Part shown: in pieces, positions 26,444-35,646 of the stretch | Layout: each line of letters opens with the position of its first letter | How positions within the stretch are numbered: position 1 is the stretch's first letter | Assembly (NCBI GenBank): GCA_003349915.1 | Contig: QFXE01000001.1 | Coordinates: forward strand, 186,001-250,000 | Source of the DNA: an endosymbiont of Escarpia spicata | GTDB taxonomy: Bacteria; Pseudomonadota; Gammaproteobacteria; Chromatiales; Chromatiaceae | Direction of reading: 5' to 3' | DNA: 64,000 bases | Notes under the pieces: model-generated | The model's database searches: none | Told to the model about the DNA's origin: nothing | What the model saw: only the letters and a program-made list of their open reading frames with translations | Translations under genes and position numbers: made by a program

Positions 26444-27715
26444 ATGCGGAAGATTCGTGGAGGCGCGCTCGCCTGGGTCTTCTATGACTGGGCGAATTCA
26501 GCCTTCGCCACAACGGTGATGGCCGGTTTTTTTCCGCTTTTCTTCAAGCAGTATTGGAGTGCGGGGGTCGAAGCCACGGAGAGTACCTTCCACCTGGGTA
26601 TGACCAATTCTCTGGCAAGCCTCATCATCGTTTGTCTTGCGCCCCTGCTGGGATCGATTGCAGATCAGGCCGGTGCAAAAAAAGGTTTCCTGCTCTTCTT
26701 CACCTCCATGGGCATAGTCATGACCGGTGCCCTCTATCTGGTTGGACAGGGCAGCTGGATGATGGCGCTGACACTCTACGGACTGGGGATTCTGGGTTTT
26801 TCCGGGGGTGTGATCTTCTATGACTCCCTGTTGGTGTCGGTGGCGGAGGAGAAGGATTACGACCGGCTCTCCGCACTGGGTTTTGGCGTAGGCTATCTGG
26901 GGGGAGGATTGCTTTTTGCCTTCGATGTGGTGATGACGCTCTATCCGGAGTTTTTCGGTCTCAGCGGTACTGCCGAGGCGGTCAGGCTCTCATTTATCAC
27001 GGTCGCCATCTGGTGGGGCCTGTTCTCGATTCCGGTCTTTCTGTTCGTTAAGGAACCCAAAAAAAAATGTGGTGAGGGCAGTCATCTGCTGGCCGGTTTT
27101 CGGCAGCTGCTGTCGACGCTTCGCAAGCTGCGGCAGTTGCGAATGACCTTCCTCTTCCTGTTGGCCTACTGGCTCTACATCGACGGGGTCGATACCATCG
27201 TGCGCATGGCGGTGGATTACGGGCTCTCTATCGGTTTTGACGCCAACAATCTGATGACAGCCCTGCTGATCACCCAATTTGTCGGTTTCCCTGCGGCCAT
27301 TCTGTTTGGGCGACTAGGTGCCAGAAGAGGTCCAAGGCAAGGGATTATGTTGGCGATCTTCGTCTATCTAATGATTCTGCTTTGGGCCTACCGCATGGAC
27401 TCGGTCTGGGAGTTCTACGCGCTGGCTGTGGCTATCGGATTGGTGCAGGGAGGGATTCAGTCGCTCTCCCGCTCACTCTATGCTCGCTTGATACCGCGGG
27501 ATCAGGCTGCGGAGTTTTTTGGTTTCTACAATATGCTGGGCAAGTTTGCAGTGGTATTTGGTCCCCTCTTGATGGGCTGGGTTGGCGTGATTACCGGGGA
27601 TGCGCGTATAGCCATTCTCTCGGTGGCGATACTGTTTGTAGCGGGAGCACTGCTGTTGAGCCGGGTCGATGTAGTCGAGGGAGAGGCGGCAGCTCGTTCA
27701 TTTGCGGCGGGCTAA
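26444..27715 (+). CDS. MFS transporter, UMF1 (Atg22-like) type
   Basis: 423 aa with 12 predicted helices. The start carries YDWANSAFATTVMAGFFP, the hallmark of the UMF1 family, with the loop after helix 2 (GSIADQAGAKK) and a central hydrophilic loop at ~205-225. Bacterial members are exporters or solute carriers of unproven substrate. It is the third gene of the kinase-regulator-transporter set. The 3' end overlaps the convergent small gene by 4 bases. Confidence 0.85.
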   Translation: MRKIRGGALAWVFYDWANSAFATTVMAGFFPLFFKQYWSAGVEATESTFHLGMTNSLASLIIVCLAPLLGSIADQAGAKKGFLLFFTSMGIVMTGALYLVGQGSWMMALTLYGLGILGFSGGVIFYDSLLVSVAEEKDYDRLSALGFGVGYLGGGLLFAFDVVMTLYPEFFGLSGTAEAVRLSFITVAIWWGLFSIPVFLFVKEPKKKCGEGSHLLAGFRQLLSTLRKLRQLRMTFLFLLAYWLYIDGVDTIVRMAVDYGLSIGFDANNLMTALLITQFVGFPAAILFGRLGARRGPRQGIMLAIFVYLMILLWAYRMDSVWEFYALAVAIGLVQGGIQSLSRSLYARLIPRDQAAEFFGFYNMLGKFAVVFGPLLMGWVGVITGDARIAILSVAILFVAGALLLSRVDVVEGEAAARSFAAG

Positions 27716-27996
27716 ATGTGACACATACAGTTGTAAGGCAGTTTTTTTCCGACCTCCGCGATAGTGCGGATCATCTCTGTTTCATCATTGCCGAATAATT
27801 TTGTCTGTCCATCCCGATTCTCTACCAGCGTCCTGACATAGACCTCAGTCTGTTCCCTGAAGGCTTCATGATTTGGCGCTTCCGTGACATCCCGGCAAAT
27901 TGGGCATTCGACGAAGATGCCTGTTTTCAGGCCTATTTTGGTGGCGATCTTGTCGCGTTTCATCTGGTCGGTCAAGAGGAAGTCAAACAGGCCCAT
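27712..27996 (-). CDS. Small conserved-looking cysteine-containing protein
   Basis: 94 aa, start MGLFDFLLTDQMKRDKI. Two cysteine pairs, ECPIC (~30-34) and NCMC near the C terminus (~89-92), could bind a metal. No hydrophobic segment. It converges with the MFS gene and is preceded by AGGAG about 7 bases before the ATG on its strand. No family recognised. Confidence 0.72.
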   Translation of the reverse strand: MGLFDFLLTDQMKRDKIATKIGLKTGIFVECPICRDVTEAPNHEAFREQTEVYVRTLVENRDGQTKLFGNDETEMIRTIAEVGKKLPYNCMCHI

Positions 27997-28100
27997 GGGT
28001 TACTCCTTCTGTGGTAAAAGGCATTCTATTCGAATGCATCACTCAAGTGGAAATCAGCGTAAAATGCAGGTCTGAAAATTTTCAGAGACTTCATAATAGT

Positions 28101-28186
28101 GTCATTTCGACTGTAGGGAGAAATCTCCTGATGGTTGCTTGGTGACAGCATGGTGGTTCGAGATCTCTCCCTGCGGTCGAGATGAC
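28101..28186. repeat. Long inverted repeat, family B
   Basis: 27-bp arms GTCATTTCGACTGTAGGGAG... (28101-28127) and ...CTCCCTGCGGTCGAGATGAC (28160-28186) around 32 bases, with three to four mismatches. A second copy is at 50314-50400. This GTCATTTCGAC...GAGATTTCTCCC pattern is known as a widespread non-coding palindrome in several phyla. It occupies most of the gap (27997-28259) before cmoA. Confidence 0.85.
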
Positions 28187-28259
28187 AACGGCACAATGAC
28201 TCTGGTCGTCCCAAAGACGCCTCTGGAAAGTGAGTGTATAGGTTGAATACAAGACAGTA

Positions 28260-28979
28260 ATGGCTAAGGATAAAATCTACGCAACTCCCCAAGCACTGGT
28301 CACCGACTTTGTTTTCGATGAGGCGGTGGCAGGTGTCTTCCCGGACATGATTCAGCGTTCGGTACCGGGATATGCAACCATCATCAATATGATCGCTACC
28401 CTGGCGGCTCGGAGTGTGCAGTCTGAAAGCCGCTGTTATGACTTAGGCTGTTCTTTGGGTGCCGCTGCCTTAGCCATGCGATCAGGCATCGGTGACAGCG
28501 ATTGCCGTGTCATTGCGGTGGATAACTCTCCTGCCATGCTGACACGAGCCAGAGAGTTTCTTGAAGCCGATACCGGAAAGGCGCCTGTGGATTTTGTGTG
28601 TGCCGATATTCAGGATATCAGTGTAGAGAAAGCCTCCATGGTAGTGCTTAATTTCACGCTCCAGTTTGTGCCGCCGGAGCGGCGTTCCGGACTGCTGCAG
28701 CATATCTTTGACGGTATGCTGCCAAGTGGGATTTTGGTGTTGTCGGAAAAGATTGCCTTGGGAAAGCCTCAGGCCCTTTTTACCGACATGCACCATGCCT
28801 TCAAAAAAGGCCAGGGTTACTCGGATCTGGAGATCAGCCAGAAGCGTACCGCCCTGGAGAATGTGCTGCTTCCCGAAACCCTGGCTACCCACCAGGACAG
28901 ATTGTTTCAAGCTGGTTTCAATACCGTGGAAGTCTGGTTTCAATGTTTCAATTTCGTCTCCCTGCTGGCCATCAAATGA
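28260..28979 (+). CDS. cmoA: Carboxy-S-adenosyl-L-methionine synthase CmoA
   Basis: 239 aa, close to E. coli CmoA (247 aa). Features: KDKIYATPQALVTDFVFDEAVAGVFPDMI, YDLGCSLGAAAL (SAM site), VIAVDNSPAMLTRA, LNFTLQFVPPERR, and LVLSEKIALGK. It makes carboxy-SAM from SAM and prephenate. The cmoB start overlaps its stop (ATGA). It works after TrhP (7.1 kb) in cmo5U34 formation. Confidence 0.96.
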   Translation: MAKDKIYATPQALVTDFVFDEAVAGVFPDMIQRSVPGYATIINMIATLAARSVQSESRCYDLGCSLGAAALAMRSGIGDSDCRVIAVDNSPAMLTRAREFLEADTGKAPVDFVCADIQDISVEKASMVVLNFTLQFVPPERRSGLLQHIFDGMLPSGILVLSEKIALGKPQALFTDMHHAFKKGQGYSDLEISQKRTALENVLLPETLATHQDRLFQAGFNTVEVWFQCFNFVSLLAIK

Positions 28980-29950
28980 ACGGTGATTGGCAGTGGATGG
29001 TGCCGCTGATGAGAACCCCCTTGGGACGTTGGCTGGAGCTGTTGCCGGAACAGATTGAGTCTGTCTGGAGGGAGCAGTCCCACGGCGATATGCAGAAGTG
29101 GTCTGAGGCGATCGCCGCACTGCCTTCCATCGAACCATCACAGATCGATCTTACCTCCAGTGCCGTGACTATTAAGACGGAGCAAGTCAGTGACGATGAA
29201 ATTCGGCAGGAGATCGCGGGTCTGTTGAAACAGCTCCATCCCTGGCGCAAAGGGCCATTTGACATTTTTGGTATCCGGCTTGACACAGAGTGGCGTTCAG
29301 ACTGGAAATGGGCGCGCCTGCAAGGCCACATCCAACCTTTGCAGGATCGGTTGGTGCTGGATGTGGGTTGTGGTAACGGCTACCACTGCTGGCGCATGGT
29401 TGGGGAGGGTGCCAGACAGGTGATCGGCATCGACCCCACACAGCTTTTCGTCAAGCAGTTCGAGGCGATCCGTCACTTCCTGGGACGGCAATTCCCGGTG
29501 GAGGTGCTGCCCCTGGGTATCGAGGATCTGCCCCCCAATCTACAGGCTTTTGATACGGTTTTTTCCATGGGGGTTCTCTATCATCGCCGCTCCCCATTTG
29601 CGCATCTGTCGGAACTGAAAGGCTGTCTGCGCAAGGGGGGGGAGCTGGTGCTGGAGACCTTGGTCATAGAAGGGGGGCTGGGGGAGGTGCTGGTGCCGGA
29701 GGGACGCTACGCCAAGATGCGCAACGTCTGGTTTCTGCCCTCGCCTGCAACCCTAAAGAGTTGGCTGCGCCGGGCGGGATTCAGCAATATCCGTCTGATC
29801 GATGTGGGCCGAACCTCTGTGGAGGAGCAGCGTTCGACAGCGTGGATGCAGTTTGAGTCCCTGTCGGACTACCTCGATCCTCAGGATGCCTCACAGACAA
29901 TTGAAGGCCTGCCAGCACCGCGCCGGGCGATATTCCTGGCAGAAGCGTAA
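28976..29950 (+). CDS. cmoB: tRNA U34 carboxymethyltransferase CmoB
   Basis: 324 aa from the ATG overlapping the cmoA stop; an earlier in-frame ATG at 28943 lies inside cmoA and adds residues absent from the family. Conserved: LMPWRKGPF-like LHPWRKGPFDIFG, DTEWRSDWKW, LDVGCGNGYHCWRM, GIDPTQLF, FDTVFSMGVLYHRRSP, LVLETLVI. It transfers the carboxymethyl group of carboxy-SAM to ho5U34 in tRNAs that read four-codon boxes. Confidence 0.96.
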   Translation: MNGDWQWMVPLMRTPLGRWLELLPEQIESVWREQSHGDMQKWSEAIAALPSIEPSQIDLTSSAVTIKTEQVSDDEIRQEIAGLLKQLHPWRKGPFDIFGIRLDTEWRSDWKWARLQGHIQPLQDRLVLDVGCGNGYHCWRMVGEGARQVIGIDPTQLFVKQFEAIRHFLGRQFPVEVLPLGIEDLPPNLQAFDTVFSMGVLYHRRSPFAHLSELKGCLRKGGELVLETLVIEGGLGEVLVPEGRYAKMRNVWFLPSPATLKSWLRRAGFSNIRLIDVGRTSVEEQRSTAWMQFESLSDYLDPQDASQTIEGLPAPRRAIFLAEA

Positions 29951-30015
29951 CAAAAATTTGCCCCGGGACCGGTAAGTTTTGCGATAATGACCGATTTGGT
30001 TGGAACGGATAGTTT

Positions 30016-31023
30016 TTGATGGGCACGCGTCTGCTTATTACCCTGGATTATGAGCTCTTCTTTGGTCGGGAAGTGGGCAGTGTCCACAATTGCATGATCC
30101 ATCCCATCGATGAATTGGCAAAACTTGTCGATCGTTTTGGCGCCAAGCTTACGCTTTTTGTGGATGCCGGTTATCTGGACAAGCTGAAGCGTGCTGCGTC
30201 TGATAATGATGATTTGCAGCAGGATTACGCCGTTATCAGTGAGCAGCTTCAAAGGCTTACGAAGGGTGGTCATGATGTGCAGCTGCATATCCACCCCCAC
30301 TGGGAGGATACGGAGTATGTGGATGGCGGCTGGCGAATCGACACGGGCCGCTACCGTCTGCATGACTTTGCGCCTGAGGCGGTCGATGAGATCGTCGCAC
30401 GTTATAAAAAAGCGCTGACTGATATTGTGGGCGACTCAATCTTTGCCTATCGTGCCGGCGGCTGGTGCATGCAGCCCTTCGATTATTTAAGCAACGCGCT
30501 CCATAATCAGGGTATCTGGCTCGACAGCACGGTCTACGATGAGGGTATGTCGCCGGATGATATACGCGGTTTCGACTTTCGTGGCGCACCGAAAAAGTCT
30601 CTCTGGCGATTTGAAAGTGATCCGGTCAAAGAAGCGGAGCGGGGACGTTTTCTGGAGATTCCCATCACCGCCTGCAGGGTCTGGCCCTCTTTTTACTGGA
30701 AGATGGTATTCATCAAAAAGTTTGCGCGGGGGGATTTCAAACCCTATGGCGATGGTACTGCCATGGTGGCCAATGCCGCCTACTACCGGGAGCTTCTGAC
30801 CAAGGTCACCAACACCGTAACCTCCATTGATGGCGCCAAGGCCGGTCTGTTGGAGAAGTCCTATAGGAGTCTGCTGGCCTCCGGGCGCGAGCCGATCTTC
30901 AACGTAATGGGACACCCCAAGGCGATGAGTCCCTATTCACTGAAAAAACTCGAAGCGTTTTTGCTGGCGCATCCCGAGATCGAGCCGGTAACCTTTCAGG
31001 ACTACAAAGAGATGAGGCCTTAG
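30016..31023 (+). CDS. Polysaccharide deacetylase-like protein
   Basis: 335 aa. The barrel begins LLITLDYELFFGREVG (Asp-x-Glu in place of the usual catalytic Asp-Asp) and has LTLFVDAGYL, VQLHIHPHWED with two histidines that can bind metal, YRAGGWCMQPF, and a final VMGHPKAMS. This layout matches deacetylase-like proteins seen in exopolysaccharide loci rather than ArnD or NodB proper. No signal peptide. It stands alone after cmoB (65-base gap). Confidence 0.78.
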   Translation: MMGTRLLITLDYELFFGREVGSVHNCMIHPIDELAKLVDRFGAKLTLFVDAGYLDKLKRAASDNDDLQQDYAVISEQLQRLTKGGHDVQLHIHPHWEDTEYVDGGWRIDTGRYRLHDFAPEAVDEIVARYKKALTDIVGDSIFAYRAGGWCMQPFDYLSNALHNQGIWLDSTVYDEGMSPDDIRGFDFRGAPKKSLWRFESDPVKEAERGRFLEIPITACRVWPSFYWKMVFIKKFARGDFKPYGDGTAMVANAAYYRELLTKVTNTVTSIDGAKAGLLEKSYRSLLASGREPIFNVMGHPKAMSPYSLKKLEAFLLAHPEIEPVTFQDYKEMRP

Positions 31024-31034
31024 TCAGTGGCTGA

Positions 31035-31090
31035 GTAGGTGCGGCGCCCCGCCGCGATGGCTCCGAATTGCGGCGGGGCGCCGCTCCTAC
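31035..31090. repeat. GC-rich REP-like palindrome, family C
   Basis: Arms GTAGGTGCGGCGCCCCGCCGC and CGGCGGGGCGCCGCTCCTAC around ~15 bases. The form GTAGGAGCGGCG...CGCCGCTCCTAC is a familiar gammaproteobacterial REP type. It lies between two convergent genes. A single arm recurs at 50491-50512. Confidence 0.88.
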
Positions 31091-31108
31091 AAGTTTGTAG
31101 AATGGGTA

Positions 31109-32518
31109 TTAACCCAGCGGAATCAACTCCTTGATTGGCCCTTCGTTCTTGCGCTCGACCTTGGAATAGAGGTTGTTGAGCGCCGCCTGCAATGCCTCTT
31201 CGATTACAGGGTGATAGAAGGGCATGCGCAGCAGGTCTCCGACGCTCAATTCCTGGGTAATCGCCCAGTTCAGCAAGTGTCCCAGGTTTTCTCCCCGCAC
31301 ACTGATCATCTCTACCCCCAGCATTTGGCCGGTCGCCTTGTCGCCGTAGACCCGGATAATGCCTCGATTCTGTCCCATGATCATGGCGCGGCCGACCGGA
31401 TTCAGACGCACCTCGCCGATTGCGGTGGTTTTCGGATCAAGCTCTGAATAACGCGTACCCGCCAGGCAGATGTTGGGATCTGAGAAGGTGATTGCCAGGG
31501 GAACCTTCCGTTTGAAACCCTGCACCGTGTCATTGGCCGTGTTGTAACCGGCGATCTTTCCCTCGTCGCCGGCTTCGTGCAGGATTTGACGGTCACCGTT
31601 CATGTCACCGGCGATAAAGATATGGGAGTCGCCAATCTGCATGGTGTTGGGATTGTAGTGAGGCACGCCGTGTTTATTCAGCTCGATACCGGCGTTTTCC
31701 AGAGCCAAGTTGTCGACATTGGGAATCCGGCCCATGCTGACCAGTACCTTGTCCACCACCACCGAGGTATCACCGGCGGTGACTCGGAGTTTGTCCCCTT
31801 CTTCGCTGATCTCCACGGTCTTGCCGAGATGGATGGGGAACTCCCGGCTCATGATCTCCAGGGCGACCTTGCTGACTTCCGGGTCGGTGATTCCACCGAT
31901 CTGTTCCGCGAGATCGAAACCAGTGAGATCGACACCAAGACGGTTGATTGACTGGCCTAATTCGAGGCCAATCACACCAAGTCCCACGATGGCCATGGAC
32001 TCGGGCAAATTCTCCAATTCGAAGAAACTGTCGGTGGTCAATACTTTACTGCCGAATGCCTTCCAGGCTTTGGGCAAAACCGGACGTGAACCGGTGGCGA
32101 TAACAATCTTTTCGGCACGGATGCGGTCGCCGTTATCGAGTTCCAGGGTATTGGGGTCGATGAATTTTGCATAGGCTTCGACAAACTTTTCGCCCATGTT
32201 GTCGGTGCTGTTGGAGAGCACCCGGTCGACGAAGTTGTCCCGCATATCCTGTACATGCTCCATGGCTTCGGGAATGTCGATGGTCAACTCTTCGTGACCA
32301 TCCACCCCGTAGCGGCCAAGATGAGTACGGCGGTGGTAGTCCTCCGCCACTTGGATCAGTGCCTTCGAGGGCATGCAGCCGACCCGTGCGCAGGTGGTGC
32401 CCGGTTCTCCGCCGTTGATTAGTACAAAACTCTTGCCGGCAGGACCGACCTTACTGGTTGCGTTCAGACCGGCGGTGCCGGAACCGATGATGGCAACATC
32501 CACACTCTTTTCTGCCAC
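31109..32518 (-). CDS. Dihydrolipoyl dehydrogenase-like flavoprotein disulfide reductase
   Basis: 469 aa. The FAD site DVAIIGSGTAGLNA is at residues 7-20, the redox-active cysteines are C43 and C48 (CARVGC), the second nucleotide site AIVGLGVIGLELG is at ~173-185, the FAD-binding FIAGDMN is at ~306, and the C-terminal dimer face has FYHPVIEEAL with the His-Glu pair. All catalytic elements are present. No E1 or E2 dehydrogenase genes are nearby, so its partner (lipoyl protein, GSH-like thiol, or sulfur metabolism lipoate protein) is not shown here. Confidence 0.88.
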   Translation of the reverse strand: MAEKSVDVAIIGSGTAGLNATSKVGPAGKSFVLINGGEPGTTCARVGCMPSKALIQVAEDYHRRTHLGRYGVDGHEELTIDIPEAMEHVQDMRDNFVDRVLSNSTDNMGEKFVEAYAKFIDPNTLELDNGDRIRAEKIVIATGSRPVLPKAWKAFGSKVLTTDSFFELENLPESMAIVGLGVIGLELGQSINRLGVDLTGFDLAEQIGGITDPEVSKVALEIMSREFPIHLGKTVEISEEGDKLRVTAGDTSVVVDKVLVSMGRIPNVDNLALENAGIELNKHGVPHYNPNTMQIGDSHIFIAGDMNGDRQILHEAGDEGKIAGYNTANDTVQGFKRKVPLAITFSDPNICLAGTRYSELDPKTTAIGEVRLNPVGRAMIMGQNRGIIRVYGDKATGQMLGVEMISVRGENLGHLLNWAITQELSVGDLLRMPFYHPVIEEALQAALNNLYSKVERKNEGPIKELIPLG

Positions 32519-32561
32519 GGAAAACTCCTGGAATGTATTTCTGAAAAATGATCGTCAGATT

Positions 32562-32873
32562 TTAATGGTTGAGGCGGGGGATTTTAGCCTGTTCGTTAGT
32601 GCGGTTTCTACCAAGCGCTCGAAAGCGATAGCCATTGATGATCTCCACTTCCTGTTCGACGGGTTTTTGTACCGGGCGGATCGGGGGTGGCTGAGGATCA
32701 CTCTCCAGCGGATAGCTCGGACTATGGGAAACTGGTGGAAAGTAGGCAGGTGGCAACCATGCCCTCTGATGAGAATATCGCTCTCCGCCACTCCCACTGA
32801 AGGTGAAGCAGAAAAATGCATAGGTCTGCTGAGAAAATAGCGTCAGCAACAGGGCTGCCAGCAAGGTTTTCAA
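32562..32873 (-). CDS. Small exported proline-rich protein
   Basis: 103 aa with a signal peptide (LLAALLLTLFSQQTYA, cleavage near residue 19). The mature part is proline-rich (PPAYFPPVSHSP, QPPPIRPVQKP) and basic at the end. It lies 8 bases after the SprT-like gene on the same strand. No known domain. Confidence 0.6.
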   Translation of the reverse strand: MKTLLAALLLTLFSQQTYAFFCFTFSGSGGERYSHQRAWLPPAYFPPVSHSPSYPLESDPQPPPIRPVQKPVEQEVEIINGYRFRALGRNRTNEQAKIPRLNH

Positions 32874-32881
32874 AGGCTATC

Positions 32882-33433
32882 TCACTTATCGGCACTTACC
32901 ACCAACTCTAGTGGATTTTTGCACTTTCGACAGTAGTAGCGCTGACCAGCCAGAATTCGCCCGTGCCGGATACTGGTCAACAGATGTTCGCAGCAGTGAC
33001 AGGCGTAGCGGAATCGACGGAACTTTCTGGTCGAGGAACGGCTGATATCGTAGCTGTGGCAGCGGGTGGGATCGGCATTGAAAAAGCCCATCACCGACTG
33101 CCACTCGGTACCATGAGGACGGATTTTTCCACCGTGATATGCACGGGCGATGACATGGGCCACCTCATGCGGAACGGTCCGTTTGAGGAAATCGTCGGCA
33201 TTTTCGTTCAGGAGAATGGCATTATATCGGATTTGCGCTTTTCCCGAAGCAGGAAAACGCACCATGCCCGCAGCCTGTCCTTTCAGTTCGAAATTGATAG
33301 CCACAGAGGGGGCAGGTCGACCAAAGTGGTGTCCAGCCTGTTTCAGCAGGGCTTTGGTGCGGACCAGCGCAGTTCGCTGCAATTCGTCGATTGTCTTGTC
33401 GGTTGCCGGCTCCGATTGTTTGAATCGACTCAT
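32882..33433 (-). CDS. SprT-like zinc metalloprotease-domain protein
   Basis: 183 aa. The zincin motif HEVAHVIA (about 89-96) plus a downstream histidine (RPHGTEW) gives the SprT active site, and a C-terminal zinc ribbon has CHCC ... CRKC. Matches the SprT family (about 165-185 aa), related to the SPRTN protease for DNA-protein crosslinks in eukaryotes; the bacterial role is not well defined. Its start overlaps the PEBP stop by 4 bases (ATGA). Confidence 0.87.
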   Translation of the reverse strand: MSRFKQSEPATDKTIDELQRTALVRTKALLKQAGHHFGRPAPSVAINFELKGQAAGMVRFPASGKAQIRYNAILLNENADDFLKRTVPHEVAHVIARAYHGGKIRPHGTEWQSVMGFFNADPTRCHSYDISRSSTRKFRRFRYACHCCEHLLTSIRHGRILAGQRYYCRKCKNPLELVVSADK

Positions 33434-34023
33434 TTCACGCTGAAATTTGCTGGTGGCTCAGGGGAGACTGGACGCTCATAGATCGCCTCGATCTCCGCCA
33501 CGCCCAGCTGATGGGCGTTGATATAGTAGCCGGCCAGTGCTCCACTGCTGTCGGGGCCGATGTCGAGCCTTTCAGCATCCAGGGCAAAAACCTTGAACTG
33601 GTAACGGTGTTTGCCATGTCCTTTGGGAGGGCAGGCGCCACCGAATCCCGCACTGCCGAAGTCAGTGCGACTCTGGATGCTGCTTTCCGGTGCCAGATGG
33701 GATGTTGGGCTACCCGCATTGCGGGCCAGCCCAACGGCATCGGCGGGAATATTGAAAATCACCCAGTGCCACCAACCGCTGCCGGTTGGCGCATCGGGGT
33801 CAAAAACCGTTACGGCGAAACTCTTTGTGTTCTTCGGAGCGCCTGACCAGTTGAGCTGGGGAGAGATATTGCCGCCGTTGCAACCAAATCCATTGAAAAC
33901 CTGTGTTTTGTCCAACAGGGTCCCGGTTTTGATATCGGGGCTTGTCAGTTGAAACGACTGGTCTGCCTGGACAGTAGATGCCAAAAGCAAAAGGGTAAGG
34001 GTAATGGTGGAAACGGTTCGCAT
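33430..34023 (-). CDS. YbhB/YbcL-type PEBP-family exported protein
   Basis: 197 aa with a signal peptide ending near residue 20. Conserved PEBP segments: FNGFGCNGGNISPQLNWSGAP, SFAVTVFDPDAPTGSGWWHWVIFNIPA, and GGACPPKGHGKHRYQF. Members bind anions or lipids; the function in bacteria is unclear. It follows the carbon-uptake cluster on the same strand after a 63-base gap. Confidence 0.9.
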   Translation of the reverse strand: MRTVSTITLTLLLLASTVQADQSFQLTSPDIKTGTLLDKTQVFNGFGCNGGNISPQLNWSGAPKNTKSFAVTVFDPDAPTGSGWWHWVIFNIPADAVGLARNAGSPTSHLAPESSIQSRTDFGSAGFGGACPPKGHGKHRYQFKVFALDAERLDIGPDSSGALAGYYINAHQLGVAEIEAIYERPVSPEPPANFSVK

Positions 34024-34086
34024 GCTCTCCTCCGAATGAGTTTATCTCCGGACGATACTAACATCGTTGAAAGAGCATGGATTAGA

Positions 34087-35598
34087 TTACTTCACTCCTG
34101 CCACCCATTGCTCGCTCGCCACCCGGGTCAGGTCGAGTACAGCATTAGGGTAGAGTCCTGCCGTGAGGATGAGTAGCCCCATGGCGCTTACCAGCAAAAG
34201 TTCACGGTGGCGTAGATCAATGGCTTCATCAACCACAGGAGAGGTGATGGGGCCTAGAAAGGTGCGTCGATAGATCGACAGGAAGTAACCCGCGCTCAGC
34301 ACGACCCCAAATAGCGCTGCCAGACCGGCCCCGGTGTGGGTCTCAAGGGCACTGACCAGTACCAGAAACTCTGCGGGAAAACCGTTGGTACCCGGAACCC
34401 CCATGCTGGCTAGACCAAAGAGGAAGAAGAACGTGGTTAACAGCGGCATTCGCTGGGCAACACCCCCCAGGCTGATGATGTCGGTGGAGCCGGTGCGGTG
34501 GTGCAGAAAACCGGTCAGGATGAAAAGGCCGCCAGCCACGATGGTGAAGTTCAACAGGTGGAACAGCGCACCCTGGATACCCTGGATATTCAATGAGGCG
34601 ATACCCAATATTACAAGCCCTACGTGACTGATGCTTGAGTAGGCGAGCATGCGCCGAAGGTTTGTCTGGGCAATGGCCATCACTGCGCCGTAGAGGATGC
34701 CGATGACACCAAGACCGGCAAGCAGCCAGTGAAAATCCTGTGCAGCAGCCGGTGCCATGGGCACAACAAAACGGATGATGCCGTAAGCGCCGAGTTTAAG
34801 ACCGGTCATCAGGGCTGCGATGGCTATGGGCCCCTCCATGGCTACCACCGGTAGCCATGTGTGGAAGGGAAATATCGGTGTCTTGAAGGCAAAGCCTGCC
34901 AGCAGCAGCAGGAAGATGATGGTCTGCATTTCAGCGGGCAGTGGCTGGCTGAGCAGGGCTTCCATGTCGAAGACCAGACCGCCGGGCAAGGTGGCTCCGG
35001 CAATCTCGGCATGATTGAAGGCGAGCAGCACGAATCCGAACAGCAGCGGTACGCCGCCAGCCATCATGAAGAGGGTATATTTCACCGCAGCATAACGGCG
35101 GTTTGCACCGGTTCCCCAGAAACTGATGAGAAAATAGAGCGGGATCAGCGTCAGTTCCCAGAAAAGGAAAAAAAGTATGGTGTCGAGAGAGACAAAAATG
35201 CCCAAGGTCGCGCTTTCCAGCAGCAACAGCAGTGTGTAGTAGAGTCGGGGCAGGGTGCGCACGCTGGTCCATGAGCTGATAATCACGCCAAGGAAGAGCA
35301 GCACGGTTAAAGGCAGGAACAGCACAGAAACGCCGTCCACGCCCACTTTGTAGTGGATGTTGAGAGACGGTATCCAGCTCGTCGTTTCGACAAACTGAAA
35401 GCCGCTCTGTGTCGCGTCAAAACCCAGAAGTATCAGGGTGGCGAGCACCAGGTCGACAAGTGCGGTCGCAAGTACCACCCAACGAGATCTTTCACTACCG
35501 GGAACCAGCCAGATCAAAGCTGCGCCGATCGGTAGCGAGAGGATCAGCAGGCTGATCAACGGAACGCCGTTTGTCAGTGCCTGGATTGTTTCAACCAT
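34087..35598 (-). CDS. NuoM-like antiporter subunit, last gene of the DAB-type cluster
   Basis: 503 aa, about 14 helices, proton-translocating quinone oxidoreductase/Mrp antiporter (proton_antipo_M) family. It keeps the glutamate in the fifth-helix motif FFLFWELTLIP (E148) and the discontinuous-helix lysine in FAFKTPIFPFHTWLP (K239), both needed for proton pathways in NuoM. It is not beside other nuo genes; it is the fifth gene of a five-gene operon containing DabA and DabB. I infer an ion-coupling role in that complex. Confidence 0.9.
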   Translation of the reverse strand: MVETIQALTNGVPLISLLILSLPIGAALIWLVPGSERSRWVVLATALVDLVLATLILLGFDATQSGFQFVETTSWIPSLNIHYKVGVDGVSVLFLPLTVLLFLGVIISSWTSVRTLPRLYYTLLLLLESATLGIFVSLDTILFFLFWELTLIPLYFLISFWGTGANRRYAAVKYTLFMMAGGVPLLFGFVLLAFNHAEIAGATLPGGLVFDMEALLSQPLPAEMQTIIFLLLLAGFAFKTPIFPFHTWLPVVAMEGPIAIAALMTGLKLGAYGIIRFVVPMAPAAAQDFHWLLAGLGVIGILYGAVMAIAQTNLRRMLAYSSISHVGLVILGIASLNIQGIQGALFHLLNFTIVAGGLFILTGFLHHRTGSTDIISLGGVAQRMPLLTTFFFLFGLASMGVPGTNGFPAEFLVLVSALETHTGAGLAALFGVVLSAGYFLSIYRRTFLGPITSPVVDEAIDLRHRELLLVSAMGLLILTAGLYPNAVLDLTRVASEQWVAGVK

Positions 35599-35646
35599 CG
35601 TTTCTCGATTCCAGTGTTGAGTGACTGATAGCCACCGATGAACAGT

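Noticed and set aside
31109-32518. Mercuric reductase or glutathione reductase identity for the flavoprotein
   Set aside because: The C43/C48 spacing is shared, but there is no N-terminal metal-binding domain or glutathione-site pattern; a dihydrolipoyl dehydrogenase-like call is safer.
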